Below, piece after piece: positions 5,644-5,730 of a DNA stretch of 5,730 bases. The stretch comes from Pseudomonadota bacterium (GTDB taxonomy: Bacteria; Pseudomonadota; Gammaproteobacteria; Competibacterales; Competibacteraceae), in NCBI GenBank assembly GCA_018262135.1, contig JAGTSD010000130.1, positions 1-5,730 on the forward strand, written 5' to 3'. How positions within the stretch are numbered: the stretch's first letter is position 1; each line of letters opens with the position of its first letter. The translations under genes were made by a program, and so were the position numbers. The notes beneath the pieces are model-generated. The model did no database searches, was not told the origin of the DNA, and saw only the letters and a program-made list of their open reading frames with translations.

Positions 5644-5730
5644 GCGAGACGAGGCCTAGTCAGCGGCGGTTCGAGTAACAGCAGCGCCAGCAATGCGGTG
5701 CGTTCGATCAGTTTATCTACGATCACGAAC
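5640..5730 (-). CDS. C-terminal end of an unidentified gene, coupled to the P-loop gene
   Basis: Partial gene entering from the right edge. The only open minus-strand frame gives 29 residues: it starts FVIVDKLIER, runs through TALLALLLLEPP and ends TRPRLA before TGA (5640-5642). The tail has a charged helix start and a strongly hydrophobic Leu-rich helix. This could be a buried C-terminal helix or a membrane segment. The TGA shares bases with the ATG of the P-loop gene (ATGA), the usual sign of an operon whose products act together. The other two frames are closed by stops near the edge. Too little is present to name the family; its identity would be the best clue to the P-loop protein's function. 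Confidence 0.6.
   Translation of the reverse strand, partial: FVIVDKLIERTALLALLLLEPPLTRPRLA

Overview
The window (5730 bases) is GC-rich chromosomal DNA with ordinary bacterial gene spacing and core-metabolism enzymes. The protein families and the dispersed intergenic repeats suggest a proteobacterium, most likely gamma. The acyl-CoA genes plus these repeat types would fit an environmental, polyhydroxyalkanoate-handling lineage such as the Competibacteraceae, but that placement is a low-confidence inference.

Layout, left to right. A GC-rich hairpin repeat (12-48) lies just beyond the end of a minus-strand pair of acyl-CoA genes: 3-hydroxybutyryl-CoA dehydrogenase (62-958) and, upstream of it, an enoyl-CoA hydratase of the crotonase family (1110-1886). 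A 230-base spacer follows with a purine-rich GGGATG-type repeat. Next comes a minus-strand 62-codon membrane or exported mini-protein (2117-2305). A 31-codon hydrophobic ORF (2302-2397) overlaps its start by ATGA. A markedly AT-rich, palindrome-bearing intergenic stretch (2306-2741) separates these from a plus-strand NAD-type malic enzyme (2742-4514). The malic enzyme converges on a minus-strand P-loop NTPase-like gene related to DUF1611 (4630-5643). The 115 bases between the two ends are mostly one large hairpin built from CACGGAARR nonamers. At the right edge, the last 29 codons of another minus-strand gene overlap the P-loop gene start by ATGA.

How the genes work together. The hydratase and dehydrogenase catalyse consecutive steps: crotonyl-CoA to (S)-3-hydroxybutyryl-CoA, then to acetoacetyl-CoA. 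This is used in beta-oxidation, or in reverse in butyrate or polyhydroxybutyrate-linked metabolism. Malic enzyme makes pyruvate, CO2 and NADH from malate, linking the C4 pool to acetyl-CoA. The P-loop protein and its upstream partner form a separate, translationally coupled unit of unknown role.

No mobile element, CRISPR array, tRNA or rRNA was seen. The least explained parts are the overlapping hydrophobic mini-ORFs with their AT-rich upstream region, the P-loop gene with its unrecognised N-terminal half, and substitutions at a cofactor-binding position of the dehydrogenase and a substrate-binding position of the malic enzyme.
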